Assembly (NCBI RefSeq): GCF_008831285.2
Contig: NC_045149.1
Coordinates: 1,862,001 to 1,926,000, forward strand
Reading direction: 5' to 3'
DNA from: Nymphaea colorata
Taxonomy: Eukaryota; Streptophyta; Magnoliopsida; Nymphaeales; Nymphaeaceae
DNA length: 64,000 nucleotides
A model generated the notes under the pieces. The model searched no databases. It was not told where the DNA came from and saw only the letters and a list, made by a program, of their open reading frames with translations. Positions within the stretch are counted from its first letter, which is position 1. Each line of letters starts with the position of its first letter. Of the stretch, positions 1 to 12,300 are shown piece by piece. Both the position numbers and the translations under genes were made by a program.

Positions 1-1595
1 CTATGCAAAGTGGCTGTCTGTACGACTGGAGGGCTGTGCTGGCCACTGCACCAAGCAATGGTCGTTGTTTCGACAACTGCAACTGGCAAAAGCTCTCTCT
101 AGATGACAAAAGTAGTGGTTTTGGTGACTAGTGAGATCAATAACAAAGGAAGGAAGAAACTATTATTTTGCTGTCAAATTGCAGGGAAGTACATTATAAG
201 CTGTTTAATCTGGATTATAGCTTAAAAGTTCAAGAAAAGTACGTAATTAAATATTAGTTCATACATACAATAGGGTAATTTTATATTTCCATGTCGCTGA
301 ATTAACTAATGGCCTAAACATGCTCTTGATTTCAAAATCTATCAATAAGAAAGTCAAATTTATACATTGATCTGCGGAAAAAAATAAATTAAAAAAAAAA
401 AGACGAAGGACAGATAGATAATAAATGATAGATTGCGGCATTGGGGACCTTAATCGTGCACCTGGTCTTGATTGGAAGCAGCCACTAAATGTCTCAACAA
501 TGGCTCCAACGTCAACAACAGTAAGTAAGATGAATGGGCAACTCTTAGTTGTTCTGACTGCAGCAAGCCAGCAACCGTTAGTAAACTGCAAAGAAACACT
601 TGTCTGAATGTTTTCCATTTTTTCCTTCTGTGCATGTTCATGATGCTCATGAAACAGAAAGTGGGTTTTCCCAAAAAAATACAAATCAAAAGGAACAGCT
701 TAGGAGGAACAGATTACGGTACATTTTATCAAAGTCGACTGCCAGATTTCCCCTTTTGCATCAAGTTGGACATCAATCAACAAAACAACAATCAAGATGA
801 CCATTGCGTCAAACGTTTCCAATGTGCTGGTTTCCCACTATACCACACACTTTTGACCACCTCGAAGAACCCAATGGGTTCTCATCTTTTTCACAGTGCA
901 TGTGATCCATCGCCTCATGCTTCAAACATGAGAACATTTGGAGTTCCAGAATAACAATTGTGAATTTGAGCTAGCAAAATGTCATTTCACAATACATAGA
1001 GGGGAACAGAAGAAGAACAAGAAGAAAGAAGAGAAAATATACAAATGGAAAGAATATTAAAAAGAATTGTCCGTGATCATGACAATTATCCTGTAAGTTT
1101 AGTCATGTAAAGCTAAACCGCACGAGTTCTGGACAATGTTAAAATATGGCGGACAGGAACATTCTCAAAAAAAGCATATACCATGATGTGGTATACATGC
1201 TATCCATTAATTTTTGCTCACAGGAGAAAAGAACATTATATACATTGGAAGCTTCATGTTCAACAACTACAGAAGATAGTCTATTGCTGCACAAACAAGC
1301 GACTCCAGACATTTGGATACTGCTAGTAGCTGCATGCGACATTTGCAATTAAGCTGTTGCGATCCAGAATTTAGTAACATGATCCTTTTACTAGTATGAG
1401 GGAAATTTCTTCTTCCTTTGAGGATTTCCAGCTCAAAAATGTGCCACTCGAGCAAATGCATCATGCTACTACATTCCAGATCTTCAAATCATCAATCATG
1501 AAAGGAATTTCATGTTAGGGAATAGATATCACCGCCACTGCTATGGCCAGCAGTCATCAAGACTCTCAACTGCTCTTGCTGTGGGCGTATGGAAC
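1..1595. other. 3' flank of the DUF668 gene, no gene assigned
   Basis: This stretch lies downstream of the minus-strand DUF3475/DUF668 gene and probably includes its 3' untranslated region. Only short overlapping reading frames occur on both strands, none with a recognisable domain. An A-rich tract sits near 390-402. The first 130 bases are less AT-rich than the rest and could be the edge of another transcription unit that continues outside the window, but nothing in them proves it. Confidence 0.4.
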
Positions 1596-3380
1596 TCAGT
1601 ACTGCAACTGCCAAGATATGTAGTCATCGAACTCTTGACTGCTCGTACAATCCAAGAGCGCGTTCTGCTGTTGTTCATACCGGCATATGTAATTCAGTCC
1701 AACAAGAAGCTCACACATGGCAGACTCCGTTTTCGCTCTATCTGCAAAATACAGAGTTTGAAGGAGAAGGACATTGGTCCGAGGCACAAAGTGTTGCTGC
1801 TCAAAATTGCGCTCTGTCTGCCACCTGATCATGTTATGTGCTAAAGGCGCCAGCCATGTCAAGATCCTGTCCATGGCCTCCTTCCAGTCATGGGCGAGAG
1901 AAGCATCATATATACCGGAGGCTAAATTCTTGGTGTAAGACTTGAGGCTCATTCTCAGGGATGTCCTGAGGCTAGTTGGCAACATCTGATACAAATCATC
2001 CCTGGCTTCATCACCAACCAAATGAGGATAACGGAGGAACTTCTCAACTATGATAATCACGTTAGCATAATGTAGAGCAAGAGCAGATCCCCCAACAGTC
2101 GAGGGTGGCGCACTCATTAGACCACTTTTCAGATTTGGCCCCCACTGTGATTTGGAGTTCTTTCCAACTCCCCAAATAGGGGAAGAATGTTCATGATCTC
2201 CACCAAATGGTGGAGTATCTGCCCTGATTCGATCGGCTTTTGGACTCTCTTTCATCGCTCCACTTTGAGAATTAGAGCTAGTTGAATTCCTGCCAACAAG
2301 CCCATTCTTCATTTGTCTAGAATGTGTGCTGCTGCTGCTGCTGGTACTCATCGTCTCCAATTCGGCATCATCATATCTAAATGAACCTGAGGTAGCTAAA
2401 CTCAGGCATTCCTTCAAAAGTTTGCCGGGACCAGAAACACAAGGCAGAACACAATTGGTGCTCCGGAAGCTCCCCAATTCTGTGTTTTGAAGCAACGGCC
2501 CAGATTTGGCATTAGTCCCCTTCTTCTCCATGGGAACTTTCTCGAGAGAACCAGACAGATAAGAGGACATACGCTCCCGGAGCTCTACTTGGGTGGAGAA
2601 GCCTCCGTTCAGATCACACCCATCAACGGGTGGAGGAAATGAGAAACCGGTGTCGCCGAAGATTAGGCAAATCCTGGCATAAATCGTGCATACCAACCTC
2701 GCTAGAACAACCACAATCTTGTCAAAAGTTTGGTTCCACAATGAAACGTCTCGGAGATGTTTCACATCCTCCCTCTGCCACTGAATCTTCTGCTCGAAAT
2801 GGCGGAAGCTTTCCTTCGGAAACGCGTCGCCCTGGTGGAATTTTTTCGCGGTTTGCTCGAGTTCGTTCAGCGCCTCCAACTCCACATACAGATTGGCCGT
2901 AGCACTGACATACCTCTCCATCTTCTTAGTCACCCCGTCCATGTCCTTAACCAGAAAACCAAACTCCCTAAAATCCAACCTCTTCCTCAATAGATCAGCA
3001 TAGACATGCTCGAAGCCCTGCAGAGCGGGCTCGCTGCATTTCTTGCCTAATCTTGAAATAACCCCTGAAATTCGGTTCAATTCGTCTAGCTTTTCCATGA
3101 AAAAGAGATTGAGCAGAAGCTCTTCATCATCGGAGACCAAGAAAGCAACGCCATCAGACTTGAACACAACATCTTTTATCTTGGTTATTTCACTGGGAGC
3201 CAGAGACTTGTACAGATGTATGGCCTTGGACATAACATTAGCAATTTCAAAGGACAAAATACCAATCGTTTGGGCTTTCTTCCCGGTGGTTTTCTTGTTA
3301 GAATCATCAAGAAAGAAGGCATGCTTAAGATTGTGGCTCACCTGGCTTCCCAGTTTGACTAACCAAGTTTCTGCAACCAT
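1596..3380 (-). CDS. DUF3475/DUF668 protein, PSK SIMULATOR-like family
   Basis: A 594-residue protein encoded without introns. Residues about 37-100 form the N-terminal DUF3475 domain, visible as the run IGILSFEIANVMSKAIHLYK. Residues about 432-525 form DUF668, starting near SALALHYANVIIIVEKFLR and followed by the conserved LPTSLRTSLRMSLK segment. Between them is a helical region (100-245) and a low-complexity Ser-rich linker (about 340-420) with a Ser run coded by a trinucleotide repeat near 2327-2345. This two-domain layout and a length near 600 are typical of the plant-specific family that includes PSK SIMULATOR proteins, linked to growth and peptide-hormone signalling in Arabidopsis. The N-terminus MVAETWLVKLG lacks a Gly at position 2, so the N-myristoylation reported for PSI1 itself is not expected; this is closer to the shorter branch of the family. 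The first ATG gives a full-length protein. Biochemical function is not known from sequence. Confidence 0.93.
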   Translation of the reverse strand: MVAETWLVKLGSQVSHNLKHAFFLDDSNKKTTGKKAQTIGILSFEIANVMSKAIHLYKSLAPSEITKIKDVVFKSDGVAFLVSDDEELLLNLFFMEKLDELNRISGVISRLGKKCSEPALQGFEHVYADLLRKRLDFREFGFLVKDMDGVTKKMERYVSATANLYVELEALNELEQTAKKFHQGDAFPKESFRHFEQKIQWQREDVKHLRDVSLWNQTFDKIVVVLARLVCTIYARICLIFGDTGFSFPPPVDGCDLNGGFSTQVELRERMSSYLSGSLEKVPMEKKGTNAKSGPLLQNTELGSFRSTNCVLPCVSGPGKLLKECLSLATSGSFRYDDAELETMSTSSSSSTHSRQMKNGLVGRNSTSSNSQSGAMKESPKADRIRADTPPFGGDHEHSSPIWGVGKNSKSQWGPNLKSGLMSAPPSTVGGSALALHYANVIIIVEKFLRYPHLVGDEARDDLYQMLPTSLRTSLRMSLKSYTKNLASGIYDASLAHDWKEAMDRILTWLAPLAHNMIRWQTERNFEQQHFVPRTNVLLLQTLYFADRAKTESAMCELLVGLNYICRYEQQQNALLDCTSSQEFDDYISWQLQY

Positions 3381-4130
3381 CTCTGCTTCTCTTCTTTCTC
3401 TTCCCGAGAGTGGTCTTCACTTTTTTGCTAGAGAAATGGGCCCTTCTGGCCGCCGCAACGAGGAAGATTCAGAAATGCCAGTCAGAAATGCGATGAGAAG
3501 ATGAGAGAAACGGCTGCAAGAACATTAAGAATAAAAAAAAAAACCTTCTCCTACGCTGTCTTCAGATGCAGCCCTGAAGAAGAAAGAATGGGGTTTGCTC
3601 AAAGGGGCACCCTAGGATGAGGAGGTTTTGCAGATGGCACAAGGTTTTGATGGAAAGGAGGACCACACACAGAAGAAAGAGAGAAGGAGAGGAAGAGAAG
3701 GAAAAATAAAAGAACACAAACACTGCCTTTAGTTGAGCATTTGAAGATGCATGGAGGAATCCCAGTGTAATGCGTTTCTCTCTCTCACTGGAGGAAATTT
3801 AAGAAGTTGAAAGATTTGAGAGCCTGAACAGATGGAAGATTTAAGAAGTTGAGAGAAAACAAAAATAAAAATGGGAAGAAACAAGTAAAGAGAGTGTGAG
3901 ATACTATTTTGCGGGTACTCTTCAATTGAGCCCCTAAAGAAGAGAGGAGAGGTCCTATTAATGGTGGCCTTTTAGTTAGCAGCAGATAGAAAGATAACTC
4001 TGATATTTAATAGAGACGGAGAGGAGGGAAGGTGGGGGAGAGAGAGAGTTACGAAGGAAGTCAAAACGTTGTTGGTTTTGTTGGATCCGCTTTTTCTCAA
4101 TAAAATGAAATTTTCCCTTTTTTTCTAAAT
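3381..4130 (-). promoter_or_regulatory. Probable 5' leader and promoter of the DUF668 gene
   Basis: Immediately upstream of the minus-strand gene. Read on the minus strand it is pyrimidine-rich, with a CT run at 4037-4048 and several shorter CT blocks, as is common in plant 5' leaders. An AT-rich block at 4002-4013 (CTATTAAATATCA on the minus strand) could serve as a TATA element, but no transcription start can be fixed from sequence. A leader intron cannot be excluded. Confidence 0.35.
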
Positions 4131-7100
4131 TCTTTCTTTTTCCTTGCAGCTTCAAAAAGATTTAAAAGGGCACCTGCCCCCATTTTAATGCCGATTAATT
4201 GGCGAGGTTTTCAAACTCGCCGGCCGTCGCGCTCCGCCACAGACCTTGTGGTCTTTGACGTCATTTTCTCTTTTATTTTGGCGATCGCTAACACGCTGAA
4301 GCCGCGACATCGGAACTTCCCTCCCACCTGACGCTTAAAATTAAATGCCAAGAATACCCTCCCAGATCACTGTTCAAATAGTCCCCCCTTTTTTTTTTAA
4401 GTTTCGAAACTTCAATCTTGAGAAGCTAAGACCAAGCCCGGTCAAAACTGAACCGCAGAGATATATTTTCCCTTTTCGGGAGTAAGATACATAGACTCGA
4501 TCAAGTCATGGCTACATTAAATATACACTTCAGGTATTGAGCTCTTGTCTCTCTCGTGGACATGGGATATCTTAAATCCCAAGTTTCATAGCAAAGGATT
4601 TATAAACATTGGTCAACAAATACTTGTTGTTCCACCCTGTTGATTAAGCCCTCCATACTAGCATATGCTTCGTAAATTGAGAGACATACCAAGATCAAAA
4701 TGACCAGGTCCAAAAAGGCAACAACTGCATAAATTTGAACAAAATAATTTTATCCATTTAAGATTTTGAAAATTAAGTTTTGGCCTCAGTCATCGTTTTG
4801 ACAAATGCATTTTGACCCCTTTTTCAAAGATTTTCTAGCCGCCCCAGTTAGCATTTTAACCCTAGATAGAAAGTTAAGCTGGTATTGACAAAGAAACAGC
4901 CATTTTTAAGGGCCTAAGTGAGCTCACTTTGAGTTAACCCGCCTTGGACTGGTTTGTCTTTGTCAAATTAGGGTAAGGGTAATTTTGGGCATTTGTCTAA
5001 AACCGGTTTTAGCTGGAACACGTTGTCAAACGCGCGGAGTGTGAATCCGTGAAACGCTGCCTCACGGTGCCAACGAACGCTTTCCGTTTCAAATTTTTGA
5101 CAAGTCGCCGGAGTAGCCCGATGCCGTACATAAAACGACCTCAAGTCCACCAAATTTACCAAAATACCTTTTCGTGTTCAAACGTGGTGGTTCCGCTGTA
5201 CACATTAAATCTTTGCATTTATATCGTTTGGTAAGGGATCTAATCTTACATTACACTACACTACTGGGTGTTTGGTTCCTTGAGATATGAGACCAGACCG
5301 TGTTGTTGTTGCGAAACTAAAATCTACGGTTTATGCAACTCCAACGACTCGAGACCCACGCTTGAACTCTTTACTTTAGATTTTTGCTTGAAGAAAAAGG
5401 CTGATGGCTTATAGGTCAGGTCATTAAGCACAATCTAAGATCCTTAGATTTGAAATTGTGAGTGACAGATTATTGTTGAAGTGATTGATTGTCTTAGTTC
5501 TTTTTAACTTTTTTTTTTTTAGTTAAAACAGAAGTTAATAGGAGACAGGTTGAAATCTATGGAACCATGAACTTGGGCTCAATGTGTGTGTGGGTCAAGC
5601 CATTACAACAACGTTACACAGTCAACTGGGCTAAGTTGCTGGCTTGTTAGCCTAATGTCACCAAAATGGGGTTGATATCGGTCGATTTGAATGAATAAAA
5701 GCGGTACAATGTAAATTTGATATACCCACAATTCAAGCTCATCATGTGCTCATGCAAATTTTACATTTTTTTTTCTTTTAATTTCCTTTTTAAAATATTT
5801 CAACTTGACTTTTAATATACATAGACTTCGTGACACAGAATGAACAAGCCATGGAAAATCAAGCCAAAAGACTTCAATATATAGGTTTCCCTACTGAAGA
5901 CTTTGTTCTTATTGATAAACGATTCGAAGTTAGACATATCGACAGTGAAGGAGAGTACCGAACCATTAAAAGATGGTCATATTACACATGCTGAGGAGCA
6001 GATGCATTGCGTTCGTGCACGTCACGGGAGTGCGAAGGGAAAATAATAATATCTCCTGACATAGATTAAATCGCCATTTTACAGTTTATAAAACATCCGC
6101 CAGATTGCCAAAATATCGCGGTATTTTGCAGCGTAACATTGTTCACAAAAAGGTCGCTCCAGGACAGCTGACGGATCCATGCATGCATCACAAGAAGAGA
6201 GAGTGGAGTAGCAATTAAAGAAATGCTTTTCTATGCCGCCTTGACTAAACAATATTAGAATATTGCAATCACGGAGTTGTTGTAAAGTTATATCGGAATA
6301 CCGGTTACATTCAAAAGTTAAAAATATGGTTAATATTGGCCAAATCTTTGCCCCAATGGGCCTCGCCCACTTAAATTAAAAATTACTTGTGTATGGAAAT
6401 ATTTAAATTAATGCTACTTAGTGGTCTGTTTCCTCTTTCTTAAAAGGAGAAAACGTAAGCGTTTGAGTGCTTTATTCGATCTCTTGGTCAAGTCAAACTA
6501 TGTCTTCATGAATTAGCCAAGCCAAGCACTAAGGTTGCGCTTTATGAATGCATCCAGGTTAAGCACGCCCTTTAGGGGCGGAGTCAGGAGCCACAATATG
6601 ATTTTCAAAATTTTATAGCAGCTAATTGAAAGTTTTTGAGAATGTTAAGTAGTAACTTTAATTTTAAAATCTTCAGGGGTGCCATGGTCCCTCCTAGAAC
6701 CCTTCACTTCTCTCCCAACATTTAGAATCTAAGGTTATGTAGCCCTATGGGGATGTTTGGTAATAGGAACATCGTTGTAACATAGCTATTCCATAAACAT
6801 ATTATGGAACATTAATGTTTTAAGAAAAAAAAGTGTTCTTGTTGCTAAACGGGCTTCACATAAATCTCCAGCCATCATCCTATTATGGCCTGGGGTGTTG
6901 AGGAAGTGTTTGCTTGGCACTAATAAAATGTTATGTTTGATTGTTTTGGATATCAAATCCTTTGATTTAATTTTTGCTCATATGACAAAAGATGCATAGT
7001 AAAATTATGGTTTATTAGACTAAGGATCTTAGTTCTTAGGGCGGCAGACCTAAAATCTACACTTAAATACACTGCTTCGTATTGATAGAAGGCCAGATTT

Positions 7101-7707
7101 AAGATAAGAGGAGGAGGGTCAGGCCTTCAAATTTTAACTTCTTAGGATCTCAAATTCCAGGCTATCAAACACCTCTAAACGGATTAACATAATTTTTATC
7201 TCCATAAAAAAATAATAGATCAAGCATTGCCATTTTATAATTTAGTCGTATAAAATTTATGAGACAAATGGGGTGCCTTGGACAAACTGTCCACGGTGAC
7301 ACTCCACCCAAGCTTTCTGTCGCCAAAAAGACGCGAATCGTTAAACAAACAAATGCGAGTCTTTTAAGGGAAATCAAGATTCGGAATGCATCCGGACATA
7401 GGCGCCAGGATCCTCTCAAATTAAGGTCAACTAGAGTATCATTAGTTCGGCACATTTTGGACTATTTATGATCTAGCGTCTTTATTCATTTCATTTTCTT
7501 TTGTTTTATACAGCAAAAATCCATAGAAACTGGATTAATTGGAAGGAATTGTTATCATTATTCATTTTACTTGATGAGAAAGTCTCCATGTTATGATGAC
7601 TTGACGACAACGTCTCAATCAACTAAACCACCCACGTAGTAGGCTTATCAATCTTGAGGTGATCTGCTTTATGTGTTGCTTTATTATTACATGCATCTCT
7701 TTCACTC

Positions 7708-7709
<2 letters not shown>
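4131..7709. other. Non-coding intergenic DNA
   Basis: No reading frame here resembles a protein family. The block near 6745-6960 opens with a 'gggatgtttggtaatagg' phrase that recurs loosely at 8290 (gggggcatttggtaatata), which suggests the remains of a small dispersed element. I see nothing else that can be named. Confidence 0.4.
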
Positions 7710-7710
<1 letters not shown>

Positions 7711-7769
<59 letters not shown>

Positions 7770-7779
7770 TGAGAGAGAG
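7711..7779. repeat. Compound (TA)n(GA)n microsatellite
   Basis: About 20 TA units followed directly by a GA run with one interruption. The same TA-then-GA arrangement recurs at 8010-8055 and 20212-20266, so these are a recurrent compound microsatellite type in this genome. Confidence 0.95.
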
Positions 7780-8009
7780 TGAATGATAACTTTAGTTATC
7801 TAGAGTTATTTAACCATCTAATTAAGGTATAAATAGTTGAGAGAAAAAAAAATGTAATATGACAAAATTACTCATTACATTTTTTCTCTTTTAGCAGCCC
7901 CTCATGTTAGATTGAACACATACGTGAATTTTTCCAACCACACATATACTTTGTCTCTCACACACACAGCTCTACTAAGTGCGTGAGAGGCCAGAACATG
8001 CAAACAGTT

Positions 8010-8055
<46 letters not shown>
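8010..8055. repeat. Compound (AT)n(AG)n microsatellite
   Basis: An AT run of about 20 bases passes directly into an AG run of about 25 bases. It is the second of three loci with this layout in the window. Confidence 0.95.
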
Positions 8056-8544
8056 TGATGGATGTTGCAGCTGGTGTCTACTTTTCTTGCCATGTATCAG
8101 TTTGGTCAGGTTTCAGTTGTGTTTCATTAATCCAAGCACATATGAATAGTGTCAAGAATGGTCGTGGACGATTTTCGAGACCTTAATGAGGACTAGAAGA
8201 ATAGAGCAAGCTGTTTCTATGATGACTGAAGGTTTGGAAACTTATAGCTAAGCTGCATCTCTCAATCTCCTGGCGCATGTTATAAATTTTTGGGGGCATT
8301 TGGTAATATAAACACTAACACAATGTTCTAGCACGAATTTGCCACAATGAGTGGAGAAGATTATGAAACGCTTGTTCTAGTTTTCATTAATATGCCTCAA
8401 TCCAGGGGACATATACAGGGAACGTTATGTTAGTGTTACAACTAACAATCTCCCTGTTAGATCTTAGATGGTAATTATTAAAAGCAATGATTAAGATGCC
8501 ACAGAATTGATCTAGGGCAAAGCCAAGGGAGACTCTTATGGGCT

Positions 8545-8885
8545 GTCTAGAATAAGGCTGAGCACCCGGCCGGGCCACCGGCAAGTACCTCGTACCCTGC
8601 CCAACTAGGGCCCGGGCCCGATAATGTTTTTTTATGTATATATATATTTATTTTATTAACTTTTATATATAGATATAACATTTTATTACGATTAATTACA
8701 TTTATATATTATTTTATGTTAAAAAATATTTTTTTTATTTAATCGGGCTAGGCCTGGGCCGAGCTTGGGCTCATGTTTGAATAGTCGGGCCGGGCTCAAG
8801 CCTGAGTTTTGGATGTCGGGCCAGCTCAGGCGTGACTCCTTATCGGGTTGGGTCGGCCCGATGCCCAAGCCTTTGGAAGGTATTG
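8545..8885. mobile_element. Small dispersed element with GC-rich arms and AT-rich core
   Basis: Two GC-rich blocks made of 'gggcccgg/ccgggcc' words (8555-8622 and 8742-8880) flank a strongly AT-rich core of about 120 bases. Related arrangements occur at 10135-11200 and 17065-17395. Short, protein-free, multi-copy and partly palindromic at the ends, it is most likely a non-autonomous DNA transposon or its remains. Superfamily cannot be assigned because exact termini and target duplications are not clear. Confidence 0.5.
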
Positions 8886-9145
8886 GGCATGGTAGACTCG
8901 ATAGTGGCTTCATGCTCACCTCTTTTTATAAACTTCAGACAAATTTGCTGAATGTAATATTCACCTTTGTAGGTAAGAAAAAGTTTTTGACATGGACTTT
9001 TCATCCAAGAAATAAGATCATTATGAGCCATGAAAGATGTAGAGTTGGTTGGTGGGCACCTTTTGTTAGTCAACATATAGAAACCAGGTATATCCTTAAA
9101 TTTCTGTTTGGTAATAGTAACAATGTATCCTGCCCCAAAAAGTTG

Positions 9146-9760
9146 GGGCAGATTTTTTATGAAACTGTATGAGTATTTCAATGGAAGAAAATGGGTGGAA
9201 GGAAAAAAATGGATGACAATGTGTTTGTTTGGTAGGAAAGAAAGTGAAGAAGGAATGAACAAGAATATCCAAATGTGTGTCTGGATAGGAGAGAGGAGAA
9301 AGGAAGGGAGGGAAAAAGAAAGGATTTTAGGCTTATTTTCAATTCCTCTATCAATGGCAACCTTTGGACCGAAAGGAAGGGTGAAAAGGGAAATTACTCT
9401 AAATGGCTCATATGCACTCCACAACTCTCTCTCTCTCTCTCTCTCTCTCTTTAGAGCAGATTTATGAAACACTGTAACTGATTATTTGAATGGAGAGAAA
9501 TGAGTTGAAGAAAGAAAATGATGAAAGATGTGCTTGTTTGGTTGGGAGAAAAGTGAAAGAATGAATGAAAAAGAGTATCTAAATGTGTTTGAATAGGAGG
9601 AAAAGGAAAGAAAGGGAAGGAAAATGAAAGGATTTTATGCTTATTTTCAAGTTCTTCCAATGATTGAAAGATTTGGATAAAAATGAAGGGAAAGAAAGGA
9701 AAATTATTTTAAATGACTGATATACCCTCAACAACTTTCTCTCTCTCTCTCTCATATTTT
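9146..9760. repeat. Diverged tandem duplication of about 308 bp
   Basis: The segment 9146-9454 is repeated at 9455-9760. Landmarks align in order in both copies: 'gcagatttatgaaac', 'atggaagaaaatg', a 'gtgtttgtttggt' phrase, 'aaaggattttaggctta' and a closing CT run (9424-9451 and about 9738-9753). By eye the copies differ at roughly one base in five, so the duplication is old. The open frames on both strands are purine or pyrimidine low-complexity and are not taken as genes. Confidence 0.8.
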
Positions 9761-10134
9761 CATCCATGCACCCTCACATTATCGGTTTCCTTCTATTTGA
9801 CATTTTAATTTGTTATTTCTTTATTAAATGTTGTAATAAATAATTAAATAAGGTTATTTCATTGGCATTATTGATTTAAAACTTCCTGGTAAAATGTTGT
9901 AATAAATAACTATTACTTCACTTGTTGACATATAGTTATTTGTATGCTAATAAAAACTGACAATATTGCAAACTTTACAATACCAACAATGACCTAGTTT
10001 GCATAATGTGCATGTCATTTCATTGGTAGATATGATTTTATTTTTTTCCAACAAAAAAAAAATAAAAGAAGCTTGACACTGCTGCAAATAGGTAAAAGAA
10101 TAAAACTACTAAAAACAGCAGCAATGGCCTGAAA

Positions 10135-11200
10135 ATTAAACCTGGGCACCGGGCCCGGTACCTGGCCGGGTCCGGGCCTTAAATTTGTCAACCGGGTGGC
10201 CCACTGTTGTGCCCGGCCCGGCCCGACAGCATAACAGGGTGGGTCCTGGTTATCAATTAAGCCCGATAGGACCCATTCGGCCCGTTATGAATTATGTATC
10301 GATAAAAAATTTTCAAACTCTTCCATTCACATTTGTTAGGGTTTCGTTTGGTTGGAAAGAGAGAGACCCGAGACACCATCGCCGCACCGCCACTGGTCCG
10401 CCACAGCCACCGTCGACCTTCGGTCCGCCGCCGTCGACCTTCGGCCCACCACCTAGTTTCTTTGCCTCCTCCAGTGGCTCAGCCGCTCAACCACAACAAC
10501 GGCCAACACTACGAGGTGGGTTTCTTTTTTCTTTTTTTTTTTGCTAGGGTTTAGAAGAGATAAGTCCCTCTCTTGCTTGCTCGCTCTCTCTCTTCCTGTG
10601 TGTGTTGTAGAAGCATTTCAGCATGCTATTATAGTATTATTTGACAACTTTTTTCTTGTATGTAGTGGATTTTTCTTTTAAGTCATTTGTGTAACGTTTC
10701 TGCAATTCCATTTCCTTGTATAATGTTATGCGCAGGTGATCTCCTATCATACCACTACTGCTTCTTGTTTTGGTAGAGAAACAGCTAAAGAGGCGACGAT
10801 CTCTTCAAAATTCTGAGATGGATACAAGCATAGAACCCTTGTGTAGATGGCATGAGGTGAGCCATCTTTAGCAAAATGTTACCTACAGCCTTAGTTTGTG
10901 ACTTTGTGTTGATATCCGCAAATGCTCCATGACTTAGACTTGAATGTTGGATTAAAAAGGAAGTGAATATGTGAAGTATGTATATGCTCAAGGTCCAAAA
11001 ACAGTTGTTTGTGTTTCTATTATGGTAAAAAATGTACCAGAAAACTTTTACGAAGAGAAGCGACCCGACCAGGATATCAATTGCAAATGGGCCGGGCCGG
11101 GCTTCGGGCTGGGAAGGTGAGGCCCGGTACCCGGCCCAGCCCGTTTTCTTAACGGCGAATCCAAACCGAGCCTGCCCAGCCTGATACTCAGGCCTACTGA
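10135..11200. mobile_element. GC-arm element enclosing a captured gene-leader-like segment
   Basis: The left arm (10140-10290) and right arm (11080-11190) both consist of 'cccggcccgg' words, and parts of them are inverted relative to each other around ggtacc (10157 region and 11125 region). The interior from about 10320 to 10620 is unlike the surroundings. It has 'ttagggtttcg' and 'ctagggtttag' teloboxes, a GC-rich Pro/Ser/His-coding open stretch (10378-10510) and CT-rich tracts, all typical of the 5' end of a plant housekeeping gene. I infer a gene fragment carried inside a non-autonomous transposon. No complete gene is present. Confidence 0.45.
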
Positions 11201-11610
11201 AAATGTAAATAACCATTCAATATAATTACCTCAAATATTGGAAACAAATAAAATGGGAGGAAATAAATCATTTCCTTTCATTTTCTTTACACAACTAAGC
11301 AAACATGATTTTTGACCTTTTCTTTTATTTCCTTTCCTTCCTATCCAAACAGTCTTTTATGACAGTTTATCTTATTTTATTTTTTTTCCTTTCTCTCTCT
11401 CTCTCTCTTTTATTTTTTTACTATATATTAAAATCTTTTCATTTCCATCCATTCAGCAAAGTTTAAGCCCAAATGTTTGGAGTCAATACATGGAACCATA
11501 ACATACTATTATTCCCAAACGACTAGTAATAGTCTTTGCCAACAGTGAGTGAGGCTGCCTATTGAGATCTAGAATGAGAGAGTTGACAACGCCTTAGCTT
11601 CTATGACAAG

Positions 11611-11734
11611 GGCTCAATTTTTAGATACTGTTCAATTTACCTAAACTCAGAAAAAAAAGGTAGTAACCAGGGGGCTCAATTTTTAGATACTGTTCAATTT
11701 ATCTAAAGTCAGAAAAAAGGTAGTAACCAGGGGT
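11611..11734. repeat. 62-bp tandem duplication
   Basis: Two adjacent copies beginning 'ggctcaatttttagatactg' at 11611 and 11673. They differ at a few positions, including a shorter A run in the second copy. This is a recent slippage or unequal-exchange event in non-coding DNA. Confidence 0.92.
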
Positions 11735-12196
11735 AGAGATAAAAAATTTTGGGCTGAATTAAATTTTCAAAATTTTGATTAAGACTGAAATATCATTTTT
11801 AAATTTTTTTATAAAAAGCAAAGTGAATTTTTTTAAAATTTACATGTAATTTTTTAATTTTTTTTTTTAGGTGAAGTCAGGGCCCATGTTGGCTTCGCCC
11901 CTCGTAGTAACATGTTGGCATATGCAACTCTTCTTTCTACTTGATTACATTTGAAATAAGGTAACATAAAATTAAATGTGGCAGCCTCTATTGGCTGCTA
12001 TATATGTTCCATAGCAGCCTTCGACTAAAATGTTGCCGGTCCACAAACCATATGATTCATCTTGAATAAAGAATATTTTCTAACTAGAATTTGTTTCGCC
12101 CCAGTTAAGTATTCATCCTCCAGGAGTTACAATATGAAACGATTTGTCTTTATGTGTATTATAATTAGAAACATTTCCGTCCCCGTTTGCTTGTAA

Positions 12197-12300
12197 AGTG
12201 ATCCATAAATATTGCAGCCTTTTACATCTTCATAATTAAGATAGTAATGGTGATCCATAAATATTGGAGGCTTTTAGATCTTCACGGTTAAGATATTTAT
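12197..12300. repeat. Diverged 52-bp tandem duplication
   Basis: Two units starting 'gtgatccataaatattg' near 12199 and 12251, both followed by 'cttttanatcttca' and an 'attaagata' phrase. A further weaker echo follows at about 12310. Confidence 0.75.

Noticed and set aside
259-689. Minus-strand frames of 79 and 141 codons near the window start
   Set aside because: They overlap each other in different registers, include low-complexity Phe/Leu runs and match no domain I know.
2630-3504. Plus-strand frames opposite the DUF668 gene
   Set aside because: They are antisense shadows of a well supported coding sequence.
8840-9472. 210-codon minus-strand frame
   Set aside because: It is built from the pyrimidine-rich duplicated segment and repeats the same Ser/Phe/Leu-rich low-complexity pattern in both units.
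10185-10547. 120-codon frame across the GC-rich patch
   Set aside because: It starts inside the GC-arm repeat and is Pro/Ser low complexity; I treat the patch as a captured leader instead.
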